In this document: piece after piece, positions 48,529 through 58,538 of the stretch
Layout: every line of letters starts with the position of its first letter
Position numbering within the stretch: the first letter of the stretch is position 1
Assembly: GCA_030544215.1 (NCBI GenBank)
Contig: JARZZO010000002.1
Span: 29,945,395 to 30,009,394 of the forward strand
Length of the DNA stretch: 64,000 bases
From: Zantedeschia hybrid cultivar
Taxonomy: Eukaryota > Streptophyta > Magnoliopsida > Alismatales > Araceae
Direction: 5' to 3'
Notes under the pieces: generated by a model
What the model saw: the letters and a program-made list of their open reading frames with translations, nothing else
What the model was told of the DNA's origin: nothing
Databases searched by the model: none
Translations under genes and position numbers: made by a program

Positions 48529-49317
48529 TGGCAGGGGCATGGTGCACCGACGCAATCCCGTTGAGGCGGCGATGTTTGGCTGTTAAGTGTTGGCCAAGTT
48601 AAAGGCCTTTAAGTGTAACTAGCTAGACAGATCCTGGGCTATGCCGTTCACCTTCCTGTAAGGCCGGATGGCCGAGGGCTGATTAACTTGGGATGGACCT
48701 AAGCGAGAGAGTTTAGGCGAAGGCGTGATGTGCATAGCTGGCAGACCTCGAGCGAAGGTGCATTGCGGTTGTGAGGGTGCTTAGGTGAAGGTGCGAGGCG
48801 CGTATCCGACAGGCCCTGAGCGCAAGTCCGCATGGCCATAGTGGGGTGCCTAGGTGAGGCGCTATGCACGTAGCTGACAAGCCCAAGTGAAGGCCCGCCC
48901 GACCAAGCGAGGGTGCCTAGACAAGGCGCGGTGCGTGGAGTCGGCAGGCCCCGAGCGAAGGTCCGTGCGACAGACGCGCGAGCGTCTAGGCAAATTGTAT
49001 AGGCGTGGAGCCGATGGCAAGTGCGGAGGTGTTGGTCATAGGACAAGGGCGCTGAGGGCAATGTGTATGGGCACATATGTTGGCCGGGTTTGAGCAATGA
49101 CCATCCCGCATATGCGCAACCTACGTGGGTGCCTGGGGTTGGTGTGGCGAACCTCCTTGGAAAGATTTGTGTGAAGCCTTCGGGCTGAGCATTTAGGTGC
49201 TGCGGAACTCTGGTATGAAGCGAAAAGTTTATAGGCTGGTCTCGATGTGTGCTTCCGCCACCGGAGTGCCGCACAACATTACCGGTAACTTGGATTTTCC
49301 AAAGTTATGCCGTGACA
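48529..49317 (+). repeat. LTR copy 2 (5' LTR)
   Basis: A 789-bp LTR with TG/CA ends, followed by TT and the primer binding site. It carries an 8-bp extra near its start (TGGCAGGGGCATGG instead of TGGCATGG). Confidence 0.8.
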
Positions 49318-49319
49318 TT

Positions 49320-49333
49320 TGGTATCAAAGCAC
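49320..49333 (+). other. Primer binding site, tRNA-Met type
   Basis: TGGTATCAAAGCAC, two bases after the 5' LTR, close to the standard TGGTATCAGAGC that pairs with initiator tRNA-Met. Confidence 0.8.
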
Positions 49334-51797
49334 TCTCACCTAGTATTCGTGTGGGTAGAGTGGGATGTGCTGGTCATGTTGGTGGTGGCTGAACCAATAT
49401 TGCCCATGTTGAAGACCGACTTGGACTTGGCGAGTCCTTGTTTGGCATGTGAAGCATGGCCAAATCAACAACTAGAGGGACTTGTTCACTCAAGCTTGTA
49501 AGACAAGAAGGCACTCAGGGGATGTATATATGGCTGTTTGGCAGAGGGTCTGACGACCATGACCTTGGCGATGGATGCGTAACCTCCCAAGGTGTGTCGA
49601 GGGGCGGCCAGTGTGTTCGAAGATGTTGAACTTGGGGTGCAAAATTGTTCAAGTTAGCCGAAAGTGCAGTTCCCTTCATGTTCCAGTTGGCGCATACAGT
49701 GTGTTTGGTTAAGTCCATATGAGCAAGTATTGTCGCAATGCTCAAAGTCCGAGAGCATTTGTGGGCTGAAACCTGGGAAAAGCTGAACGTGAGGACCATA
49801 GGTTGCTGTGCGATGTTCCTTCCCTATAGTTGCATGCGCCAGCAGAAGACATGGGCTTGAAGATGGTCGGCAATGGAACCAATGTTGGCCTCGTACAAAG
49901 GTCAATATGTTTAGTAAGCCGCAATGCCGGCATGCTCGTGAAACTCGCAGCGCGTCAAGAAGCCAAGGGCAAGAAATCGCCGAGTGAAACAATGCCAGAA
50001 TGTGTGTTCACCTCATCTTGCTTTGGCCGTATTAGCTGAAAGTTTGGGCACTAGAGCCGGTGGCAGTGACTTGTCTTGTGGGAAGACTAAAGCTGGCCGA
50101 GATTACCAAGGGTTGTGGCACCAAGATAGCTGTGAGTAAAGCACAGTAGCCATAGAGGGGACCCCAAGCAAATTGCGTTTGTGCCTATTGCATGGGCAAG
50201 GCACTTATCACTAAATTCGGCAGATTCGGAAAGGGCCTATGTTTGCGAGGGAGACTTGTGCCTACTGAGCAAGTCTTGGAACTTCGAAACATGTTGCCCA
50301 TACTCCTCCCCCGCATTGAAGCTGCAAGTGCAAGAGGCAAAGTCAACATGATTGGTCTCAACTAGTCAAACTATACGGCTGTGCTATGTTGTCTGCCGTG
50401 TTCGCAACCTACCACAAGTCATACAGTGGTGGAGTAAGTAACTCCCTTCTCCATACTAATGCGTTCGTCTTGCTGTTCGTAGCCCTGTTGGCAGCACGAC
50501 GAAAGAAAGAAGGATTGGTAAAAGCATCTTATGCAGCAAGTGTCAGGGTTTGGAGCATAGGTGTGTAGGCTAAAAGTCCGCCACTATCCAACCATCTGCT
50601 CAGCCGAACTGAGGAGCAGTTCAAAGGCATGCAAAGCATGCAAAAGGTTTGTCGGGGCACGCGATGCAAGGCACGGTGCTCGTCCGTTGGGATTGCTGGA
50701 GCGCCATACTCCGAAGAGTTGGCGGTGCTTGTCTAGGAGCATTGCAAGGAGGTGGAAGTGCAAAGGTGTTTATGAAGCCGACGTATGGAAGATTTGTGAC
50801 CGCACGGGAGATCTCAAGTTCGGCTGCGACCGGGTAGACTTAGGCGGAGTTGGGCCGCCAAGTCTTTTGAAGCTGAAGTAGGAGCTTGATCATATGTTGT
50901 GCAACAGAGCCCAAACCGTTCTCTATGTAAAAGTTGTGAAGGAGGAGTGCCGAGTAGGCAGCCTTGAAGGAGTTCAGGGTCGGTGTATTGGTGCGAAGCT
51001 TGCGGTGGGTAGATAGGTCTTGACGGAGGCAAAATGACTGAAGATTGAAGCGTAGCCGGAGCTAGGTTGGGGTACTAGTGGTAGTGCTTACAGCAGCGAA
51101 GGTTGGTAAAAGTCAGAGGTTGACGAGGATGTCGACGGCCTAGCTGGGGGAGCCTTTCACGACCGAAATTGTGACATAGGCTTTTTGCTAAGCTTTGACT
51201 ACTTGGGGGTGCCGGGAGGGGCGGCCTAGTTGGTGAAGTCTTTAAATTGCGAGTTGATGACGGAGTCAGACTATGTTAGGAGGGTGATAGGTTGCGGCCT
51301 TGCCCGATCAGACCTCCCCAACCATACTTCGCTTGTGTGGCCGCTGCGTTTAGGTGTGACCTAGCGTGCCGGTGAGTTCCTTCATAGAAGGAGCTGAACT
51401 TAACAATGGCGGAGGGCCATGTTAGGTGCGAGGGGATTCATGGAGGAGGCTGCCCCCTAGGGTCCGTTGGCCATAGGCTATGCCGTGCCGGCTAGCCGAA
51501 GGCAAGTCCCGCAGGTGGCCGTCGTCTCTCCTGGTATGCGCAGGGCTAGGCACATGCTTTGTATGCTTCAACGAAGGTATGAAGTTGGTGCTGCTTGTGC
51601 GTGTGCATCTCCCACAAGGCAGCGGTGGCCTTGAACACCGAGTGGCCTGTGAAGCAAGCTGTGCATCTAGGGAGACCCATTCGTGTAAAGTTAAGTCCCG
51701 TAAGGCGGCGGAGGCCGTGAACTCCGAAGCAACCGTTGAAGTAGGACCGATGCAAAGCAAAGGACCTGACATGCAAGTTCATGTGGAAGGGTAGTGG

Positions 51798-52580
51798 TGG
51801 CATGACACACCAACACAATCCCGTTGAGGCGGTGATGTTTGGTGGTGAAGTGTTGGTCAAGTTAAAGGCCTTTAAGTGTAACTAGCCGGGCAGATCTCGG
51901 ACTATACCGTTCACCCTCCTACAAGGCCGGTTGTTCGAGGGCCGGTTAACCTGAGATGGACCTAAGCGAGGGAGCTTAGGCGAAGGCGTGATGTGTGTAA
52001 CTAGCAGGCCCCGAGCGAAGGTGCATTGCGGTTGCGAGTGTGCCTAGGTGAAGGTGCGAGGCGCGAAATCGACAGGCCCCGAGCGCAAGTCCGCATAATC
52101 GTAGGGGGGTGCCTAGGTGAGGCACTATGTGCACAGCTGACAGGCCCAAACGTAGGCCCGCCCGACCAAGCGAGGGTGCCTAGATGAGGTGCAGTGTGTG
52201 GAGTTGGCAGGTCTCGAGCGAAGGTCTGTGTGACCAACGCGTGAGCACCTAGGCAAAGTGTATGGGCGCGGAGCCAATGGCAAGTGCAGAGGTCTTGTTC
52301 GTAGGGCAAGGGCGCCAAGGGCAATGTGTATGGGCGCAGGTGCCGTCTGGGCCCGAGCAACGACCATCTTGCGTATGTGCAACTTGCGCGGGTGCTCGGG
52401 GTTGGTGTTGCGAACCTCCTCGGAAAGATTTGTTCAAAGCCTTCGGGTTGACCACTTGGGCACTGCGGAACTCTGGTATGAAGCGAAAAATTTGTAGGCT
52501 GGTCTCTGTGTGTGCTTCCGCCATCCGAGCACCGCACGACATCGCCGGTAACTTGGGTTTTCCAAAATTATGTCGTGACA
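51798..52580 (+). repeat. LTR copy 3 (3' LTR)
   Basis: A 783-bp LTR starting TGGCATGACACACC and ending CGTGACA, homologous to copies 1 and 2. Open frames read from its - strand recur in all three copies and are repeat artefacts. Confidence 0.8.
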
Positions 52581-52789
52581 ACGGGAAGTGAAGTGTACAA
52601 ACCCGTGTTTTGTTTTCTCTATTTTGCCGTAGTACAGGTGCGGCACTGAGCCGTAATCATGCCACGTCGCGCTTCAGGCTAGGTCAATAGAACCGGTGCT
52701 CCACTAACTCAATAGTCTTATTGCGGCTGAAATGACCGGTAAAACCACTTGTATGGATCTCTCACACTAAGAAGTTACGAACTGAGGTC

Positions 52790-53150
52790 CGCGGGATACA
52801 CAACCTATCTCCACAAAAAAGATAACCCTCTTGAAGAACATGTCATCCAAGCGGGAAATAGGAAAACAATATTTGACAGTGATCCGGTTTATTGTGTGAC
52901 TATCCACGCACATCCTCTAAGTAGCATCTTTCTTTGAAGCTAATAGTGCGGGAATGGCACAAAGACTCATGCTCTTCCGAATCGAACCTCTCCTCAGGAG
53001 CTTCTCAACTTGCTTCTGTAACTCTGCATGCTTAATGGAGTTGAGCCGATAATGTGGCAGGTTGGGCAAAGTGGACTCCGGAACGAGATCTATAGCGTAC
53101 TGGATGTCAAGCATCAGAGAGTTTATACATTTGGGTCGTAGTCTCAGCAT
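52790..53150 (-). pseudogene. Ty3/gypsy reverse transcriptase fragment
   Basis: On the - strand, VPESTLPNLPHYRLNS, QKQVEKLLRRGSIRKS, CAIPALLASKKDAT, and past a stop RMCVDSHTINRITVKY and FPISRLDDMF. These are the first motifs of gypsy reverse transcriptase (family NLP.YR......E...QV.ELL..G.IR.S.SPCA.P.LL..KKDG...MCVD.R.IN.IT). The catalytic YxDD part is absent. It abuts a copia gag fragment, so two different elements are joined here. Confidence 0.82.
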
Positions 53151-53218
53151 GTTTCATTATGAACTTCTCATATTGAGAGACCATGATGTCGATCCTATTC
53201 TTCACTTTCTCAGTTCCT

Positions 53219-53527
53219 TCATACGTGAGCTGAAGTTTTCTCCACATCTATTGGGCATGTTTTACATGCAGAGATGTAGTTGAACTCCTCCTTCGATAGT
53301 GTATAGAACGTCACACTTTTGGCCCTGTTATTTAAAGAGATAAGATGCTTGTCAATATCATTCCATTCTTCCTTGGGTCTAGTAACAATGTAATTACCAT
53401 CCTCAAACACACTCCACATATCAAAGTCAAGACCCTTCAAAAAAATTCTTTCGGCATCTCGAATAGGAGTAATCCTCTCCTTCGGACAATGGAGGCTAGT
53501 TGACGGGCTGACCTTTGTTGTAACCAT
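53219..53527 (-). pseudogene. Ty1/copia gag fragment
   Basis: Begins MVTTKVSPSTSLHCPKERIT about 60 bp from a primer binding site. It contains FLKGLDFDMWSVFEDGNY and RPKEEWNDIDKHLISLNNRA then LSKEEFNYISAC, matching the copia gag (UBN2/DUF4219-like) pattern. It is truncated after about 100 residues by unrelated sequence that leads into the gypsy fragment. Confidence 0.78.
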
Positions 53528-53585
53528 TAACCATAGTCATCTTAGCTCTTAGGTTATTAGATATATGCAACGAAAGACCGAATTT

Positions 53586-55300
53586 TGATACCACCAGTTG
53601 CCCAAGCTATGGATAACCTGGGGGGTGAATGGGTAACCAAAAATCTAAACTAAAATGATCGAGTCAGAAGATTGAAATTTGTGAGGGAGAAACAATGATC
53701 AATCACACGAAGAACACAAAGATTTTTATATTGATTCAGTCTTTTGATCTATGTCCAGTCCCCAAGCGACCTCTTGGGAGTTCCACTGGCCCGATGGCTG
53801 CACAAGGTACAAACTCCTTGCAGGTTGTATAGCAAAACAACCACCCAGCCTCAGCTGGTCTTCCCTTCCCTCAAGAGGAGGTTTTCTCTAGTGAGGACAG
53901 AAATCAGTGGAACATAAAATTTAGGAGAAATCTTATTGAGTCGGAGATTGCAGATTTCATACAGTTGTCTAGGGTGATGAATCAAGAACAAGTGTAGCTG
54001 GTGCAGAATGAAGAAGACAGAAGATTGTGGAAATGGGATAAAAGGGTAGGTTTTCAGTCAAATCTATTGTCAGAATACTAGATGATGGGGGGTGTAGAGT
54101 TTCGTGGAAGGAGACAGTTTGGTCCAAATTCCTTCTGAATAAGATAAAGTTGTTTTTATGGAAAGTGGTGTGGAAAATATGTCCTACTAGTGATAGAGTT
54201 ACAACTATTCTCGATATCCAGAATTTCAGGCGTAAGTTTTGTGGTATAGTGGAGGAAGTATTGATCATTTATTCTGTAAGTGTGAAATCATTAACAGTTT
54301 ATGAGGATCCTATGTAAAGCTTTGGGTATTTCTTGGGAGAATAGATAGGAAGTGCTTCAATTATCGAAATGGAGTGAGATCTATCCTGTTAAATCAGAAA
54401 AAAATACTTGTGGGATTCATTTCTTCTAGCCATGCTATGGTCAATTTGGTTAGAAAGGAATAATAGGATATTCAATGATGACTTGTAACAGCCCTTTTGG
54501 TATCCTCAGAAGAACCTTCAGCCTCGTGAACAGTTGGTCGAAAGCAGCAGGGATGCATTTGGATGAGGCTTTTGTGATCATGCAGAAATCCTATCAGTGG
54601 AAGAGAAAGCTGTTGTAATATTCTCATGTTTTTTGCTGGTGTTTCCCACTGCTTTATTGTCTTTATAACTCAGTGAGGGTGATGTGGTTTTGGATTCTCT
54701 TCACTATCTTTGTAACAATTGCTTTCTTTTAATGAAATTGTGAATGTCACCTTAAGAAAAGAAGAGGTAACAATATCCTACCTCGGCAGGTCTCCCCTTC
54801 CTCTCAAGAAAAAGGCAACAACCAGATTATATCTGATTACAGTTACACAAAAATGCCTATGAGAAGGCTATAATGTGTACAGATAAGATCTAAGAACAAT
54901 CACCAAGAAAGTAAGAACGAAATCTACAGAGTCTTGATTAGTCGATGAAGAGTTTGATAGCTTCACGTAGCACATCAGAGAGGATTGCCGTGGGCGCGGT
55001 GCTTGGAGTCGAAGTAGGTTCTCTAAGCTCTTCTCTCTTTTTCTCTCTTGAACTGGAGGGAGTTTTTGCGCAGAGAGTGGAGTTCTTGAATTCAAATTCG
55101 CAAGAGTTGTTTATCTTCTATAATAATCCACTGCCTCCAATTTATAAAAAAATTCTAATTATTCCGTTGAGATTCAGCTTCCTTCCCCTTATCTCTGTGA
55201 GGAGTTTGTGAGTCTAACTTTAACTTTGTTGAGTCTAACGTTGAGCGGAATGAGTCTTGCCGGAGAAACTTGCCTATAGATTTGTCTTCATTTGTTAGAA
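53586..55300 (-). repeat. Copia primer binding site and probable 5' LTR
   Basis: TGATACCA at 53586-53593 is the complement of TGGTATCA, the tRNA-Met primer site, correctly placed before copia gag. From 53599 (TGCCCAAGC) to about 55300 lies the probable 5' LTR on the - strand, interrupted by a LINE relic (about 53895-54760). A TATA-like TATAAATT is near 55140 on the - strand. The far end of the LTR is not resolved. Confidence 0.5.
53895..54760 (+). pseudogene. LINE ORF2 C-terminal relic
   Basis: Pieces of the L1-like ORF2 end: NIKFRRNLIESEIADFIQLS, DRRLWKWDKR, then shifted zf-RVT sequence and ALGISWEN, followed by the 3' UTR motif AATGAAATTGTGAATGTCACC that also ends the young LINE. It stops in an A/G-rich tail. 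AAGAGGAGGT before and AAGAAGAGGT after may be a decayed target duplication. It sits inside the probable copia LTR. Confidence 0.72.
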
Positions 55301-55774
55301 GTTTCTATCCTTTGTCTCTTGGTTTTCCCAATTCGGCTGCACAATCCTCACCTAACCCATGGAGAAAAATATCCACAAATAAGCTCCATCAGCATGGCAG
55401 AAAATTTCCTAACCAAAGTGACACTGGAGTTGTCGAAGCGGTTCATCGGTGCCGTCGTCGGTAGGTGATGATTGTGTCAGCATCCCCCACCAGAGAGGCA
55501 CAAATGCAAGAAAAAGGCCATCCGATTGAGAGGAAAAAACAAGCCATCCAATCAAGTGGTTGGACATCAGAAGAGCACCCACAACAGGTGCCCCTTTGTG
55601 TTGCATGTGGAGGGGGCACCCCATGTGGACATGTCATTATCTTCCTCCCACACCCCCCCAACAAAAAAAAAGAAAAAAAAAAAAACACCTGCCCACCCAC
55701 ACCCCTCCACATACACATGCACACACACAAATAATGCCCTGTGCGCAAACTCCATGAACCCGACATTTGGCAGT

Positions 55775-55778
<4 letters not shown>

Positions 55779-55828
<50 letters not shown>
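55779..55828. repeat. (AT)n microsatellite
   Basis: Twenty-five uninterrupted AT units. Confidence 0.95.
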
Positions 55829-55831
<3 letters not shown>

Positions 55832-56581
55832 ACAATCTGCTGCTGGGTTTTGGTCGCTAGCAGTGGATTGCATCTAAAACCATTAGATTATATCTAACGG
55901 CTATATATATATAAATGGTAATGGGATGACGTGCAAGGCGGAGGCCCATGTGGATATGAGAGAGTTGTCTTCTGCTACAGTTGTCGATTAACCGAAGCAC
56001 TCTATCTAATCGATTAGGACTTTTTATCTTGCATATTGTCTTGACTTGTCGGAGTAGGCTATTTTAGATCCATTTCCAGCATTTTCTCAGTTTTATATGT
56101 ATTTTATTTTATTTTGGAGGCACATGTGGATATGAGAGAGTTGTCAGGACATGAGGGTTATTTTGTTTCTTACAGGGTACGTTTGCAAGGTTGTAATGTT
56201 TTTTTATCTTTTTCCCCTATTCAAAGGGGCCTGTACGTACCTTTTTGGATGGAATTGAATGGAAACTTGAAACCCTAATTGGAAAAAAAGGGTTTGTCTC
56301 ATGTGTTTTGGCTGCCTTTGAGAGGATAAAGTGAGAGGCCTCCTTATTCCTGCCGCCGCCATCGTCTTCCTTCACCTTCCGCTGCATCTTCTTCCCCCCA
56401 TCTCTTCTTCTTCTTCTCCACCTCTGCTTCTCCATCTTTTTTGTGTTGGACTCGCGGCATCTGGCAGCATTCTCCCCTCCTTGCAGGAGATCAGCACACA
56501 CTGGAGCAGCACTTCTTCCTCCTCTACTTCTGTCCGTTGGGTGTTGTGCTAGAATCGTTGGAATGAAGAGCCTGTCACCAT

Positions 56582-56603
56582 CCCCCCCCCCCCCCCCCCC
56601 CCC
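56582..56603 (+). repeat. Poly(C) run of 22
   Basis: Twenty-two consecutive C; the exact length is uncertain in any assembly. Confidence 0.85.
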
Positions 56604-57339
56604 AAAGCCCCAAATGGCAACGTCCTCACTTCCGTGCAGGAGGCCAAGGGTGTGGAGGGGTCGTCCTTCTTTTTGGATCGTAGACACTAGGAGCATTGGG
56701 CTTCTCTTCCCTCCCTTTCTCTTCCTGCATCGTCGGCTCGTAGCACTAGGCACTTTAAGTGGGGAAAGCCCTGCCTCAGGTCTGGATCGTCTTCCTGCAC
56801 AATGTCTGAGCCGTTCCCCTCTCTCCTACATCAGATCCGTCCAGTCTCCTCCTGCTGACCACGTCAACCCAGATAACCCAGATCTGGCACGATGTTCCTG
56901 AGCCACTCCTGTTCCTGAATCTTCTTTGCCAGTTGTCTGATAGAGGAAGAAGCCCCATTGAGAGCCAACCACTGTGGACATCGTTTCTCTATGGAGCTCA
57001 AATCTGAAGAGGAGATCACCAAGGAAGCCCCTTCTGTTGATGACTCGACGGGTGGGGTCCTCCCACTCAACCTCCCTGGTTGGTGACGCCCTCTCTGAGA
57101 TGTTCCATCCTCCCTGTCAGTAGGGGTGTCAATGGGCCGGGCTTGGGCCAGCCCGAACTAAGCCCAAGCCAGCCCGAGTTCAGTCTGGCCCAGCCCAGAC
57201 CCAGCCCAAGCCCAACAGGCCTAAAATTGGCACCAGTTCGCTGGGTTTCTCAAGCCCGATGAAGGCCCGTCTCAGCCTGTTTATGCAAAATCACATAAAA
57301 GTCTAAGAAATAATAAACAAAGACGACGTGGTCGAACGC

Positions 57340-57504
57340 ATGAAGGACTTGAGTGTGATTTGGCGCGGCGCGGCGGAGGTGGTGTACATGGGGCGCATGC
57401 CCAACGGGGACGAGATCGCCGTGAAGCGCCTACTGGGCTTCGGAGGCGCTAGCGGGCACGACCACGGCTTCTACGCCTGCTCACGAATGCAGCAAATTAA
57501 ATAA
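57340..57504 (+). pseudogene. Captured receptor-like kinase fragment (CLV1/BAM type)
   Basis: A 54-codon frame, MKDLSVIWRGAAEVVYMGRM followed by PNGDEIAVKRL and SGHDHGF. It matches the glycine-rich loop and the catalytic-lysine strand of leucine-rich-repeat receptor kinases of the CLV1/BAM clade (family GRGGAGVVY.G.MPNGD.VAVKRL......HDHGF.AEI). The Gly loop is damaged (RGAAEV) and the rest of the kinase is missing after HDHGFYA. It has no kinase activity as it stands. It could be transcribed as part of a chimeric RNA; this is inference. Confidence 0.8.
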
Positions 57505-58310
57505 GGTGGAGCGGCGACCACCAACCTAGAGGTGCTGCTTGGCAAGGTCGATGGAGATGAGGCCGCGCTGCAGCCCATGTCGCCGGGGTTGTAGCTGGCA
57601 ATGTTGCCCCGGAGTTTGTAGTGGTTGACAATCATGGCGGAGAGGGAGGGGATGGGGTTGAAGAGGCTGCAGTTCACCACCTGGATGCCGATGTCCTTGG
57701 TGTTCACCCCCGCCTCAGGTCGTCGATGGCCCCGAACCTCACTAGCTTCGCCTCCTTCCTGGCCTCCGCCATGCACGGGTTGGGCGGCACCTGCAGCACA
57801 GCCTCCGGGAAATACATGTCCTGCCCCAGCCCCGATCTCTCCAGTATCTTCCTCTGGAACTCTAAGTTGTCCGGCATGAAGACGTCGGCGAGGGTGGAGT
57901 GCTCTATGAAGATCTCGCACATGCATCTGCGGGCGTCCTCGGGCATGTAGCACGTGAAGTCCAACAGGTACATGACACACGACCGCGACATGAAGTAGAG
58001 GGTGGCGAGGAAGACGATGAGGGTGGAGCTAGGACCACGGCGACGAGGTTGTAGCGGAGGTGATCCCAGAGCACGCGCAAGTCGTCGGGGGTTGAGAGCG
58101 GATAGATAGGCGGAGGCGACGAGGAGGAGGGACACCAGCAGCAGGTACATGGCGTGGGTTATGAGGTAGTGGTAACCCAGCTTCATGCACTTGAGCTTCA
58201 CCGACTGCAGGAAGTCCGGCAGCACGTAGCACCTCCCGCCGGGGGAATGGTCGCCACCCGCCTCAGCCCGCTGGCCTTCTGCTCGTCTCTCCACCATGAA
58301 GTATATATCT
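57490..58310 (-). pseudogene. Captured 3-ketoacyl-CoA synthase fragment
   Basis: On the - strand, the N-terminal half of a plant very-long-chain fatty acid condensing enzyme (KCS, FAE1-like). It has LPDFLQSVKLKCMKLGYHYL, membrane helix HAMYLLLVSLLLVASAYLS, second helix STLIVFLATLYFMS, then YLLDFTCYMPEDAR, EFQRKILERSGLGQDMYFPE, PPNPCMAEARKEAK, FGAIDDL. After one frameshift near 57710 come KDIGIQVVNCSLFNP, SLSAMIVNHYKLRGN and MGCSA, where Cys is the catalytic residue. Sequence ends just after it, so the catalytic His/Asn half is lacking. Functional KCS works in the ER membrane in wax and VLCFA synthesis; this piece cannot. Confidence 0.88.
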
Positions 58311-58538
58311 GCAGGTTGAGGAGGGCGAGGGCACTGGGGCGCTGGGAGAAGAACTAGTTGGGCCATGATGGGCTACACGGCCCAAGCCGGGCCCACCCAA
58401 CCCGTTAACAGATGGGCCAACTGGATGGGCCTGGACCTTGCCTGACGGGCTGAACTTGTTGGCCCAGGTCCGGCCCGTGACGGGCTAGCCTGCCAGGCTC
58501 ACGGGCCAGCCCGCCCGTTTGACACCCCTACCTGTCAG

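Larger units (their letters stand above)
48529..52580 (+). mobile_element. Non-coding LTR retrotransposon (LARD-like)
   Basis: LTRs at 48529-49317 and 51798-52580 bound a 2.48-kb interior. A primer binding site for initiator tRNA-Met lies 2 bp after the left LTR, and a purine-rich tract (GTGGAAGGGTAGTGG) lies before the right LTR. I see no gag or pol in any frame of the interior, so the element depended on enzymes from elsewhere. LTR copies differ by many substitutions and small indels, so it is not young. No 5-bp target duplication is visible around the outer ends. Confidence 0.8.
55301..57120. other. Low-complexity and unassigned sequence
   Basis: Contains an (AT)25 microsatellite (55779-55828), an A-rich/C-rich segment at 55640-55730, a Pro/Ser-rich frame at 56330-56560 and a 22-base C-run at 56582-56603. 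Long open frames here reflect biased composition, and I recognise no protein. Confidence 0.45.
57121..58530. mobile_element. Pack-hAT carrying two host gene fragments
   Basis: A 1410-bp non-autonomous hAT. Ends are TAGGGGTGTCAA (left) and its complement TTGACACCCCTA (right), a typical plant hAT terminus. The flanks CCTGTCAG at 57113-57120 and 58531-58538 are an exact 8-bp duplication. Subterminal DNA is rich in GGCCC/AGCCC motifs on both sides. The interior is not transposase but a receptor-like kinase fragment (+ strand) and a 3-ketoacyl-CoA synthase fragment (- strand), facing each other tail to tail. Both are GC-rich, unlike the surroundings, which fits recent capture of coding DNA. Confidence 0.93.

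Noticed and set aside
48035..49274. Long - strand frames of 118-191 codons
   Set aside because: The same frames recur in all three LTR copies and overlap each other in several frames, so they are repeat artefacts of GC-rich DNA.
55443..55897. Frames of 130-141 codons on both strands
   Set aside because: Built from an AT microsatellite and A-rich/C-rich low-complexity DNA, with no protein-like conservation.
56217..56753. 178-codon - strand frame, Arg/Gly/Lys-rich
   Set aside because: Composition follows CT-rich sequence and a poly(C) run, and no domain is recognisable.
57621..57950. + strand frames over the KCS fragment
   Set aside because: Shadows of the captured KCS coding sequence on the - strand.
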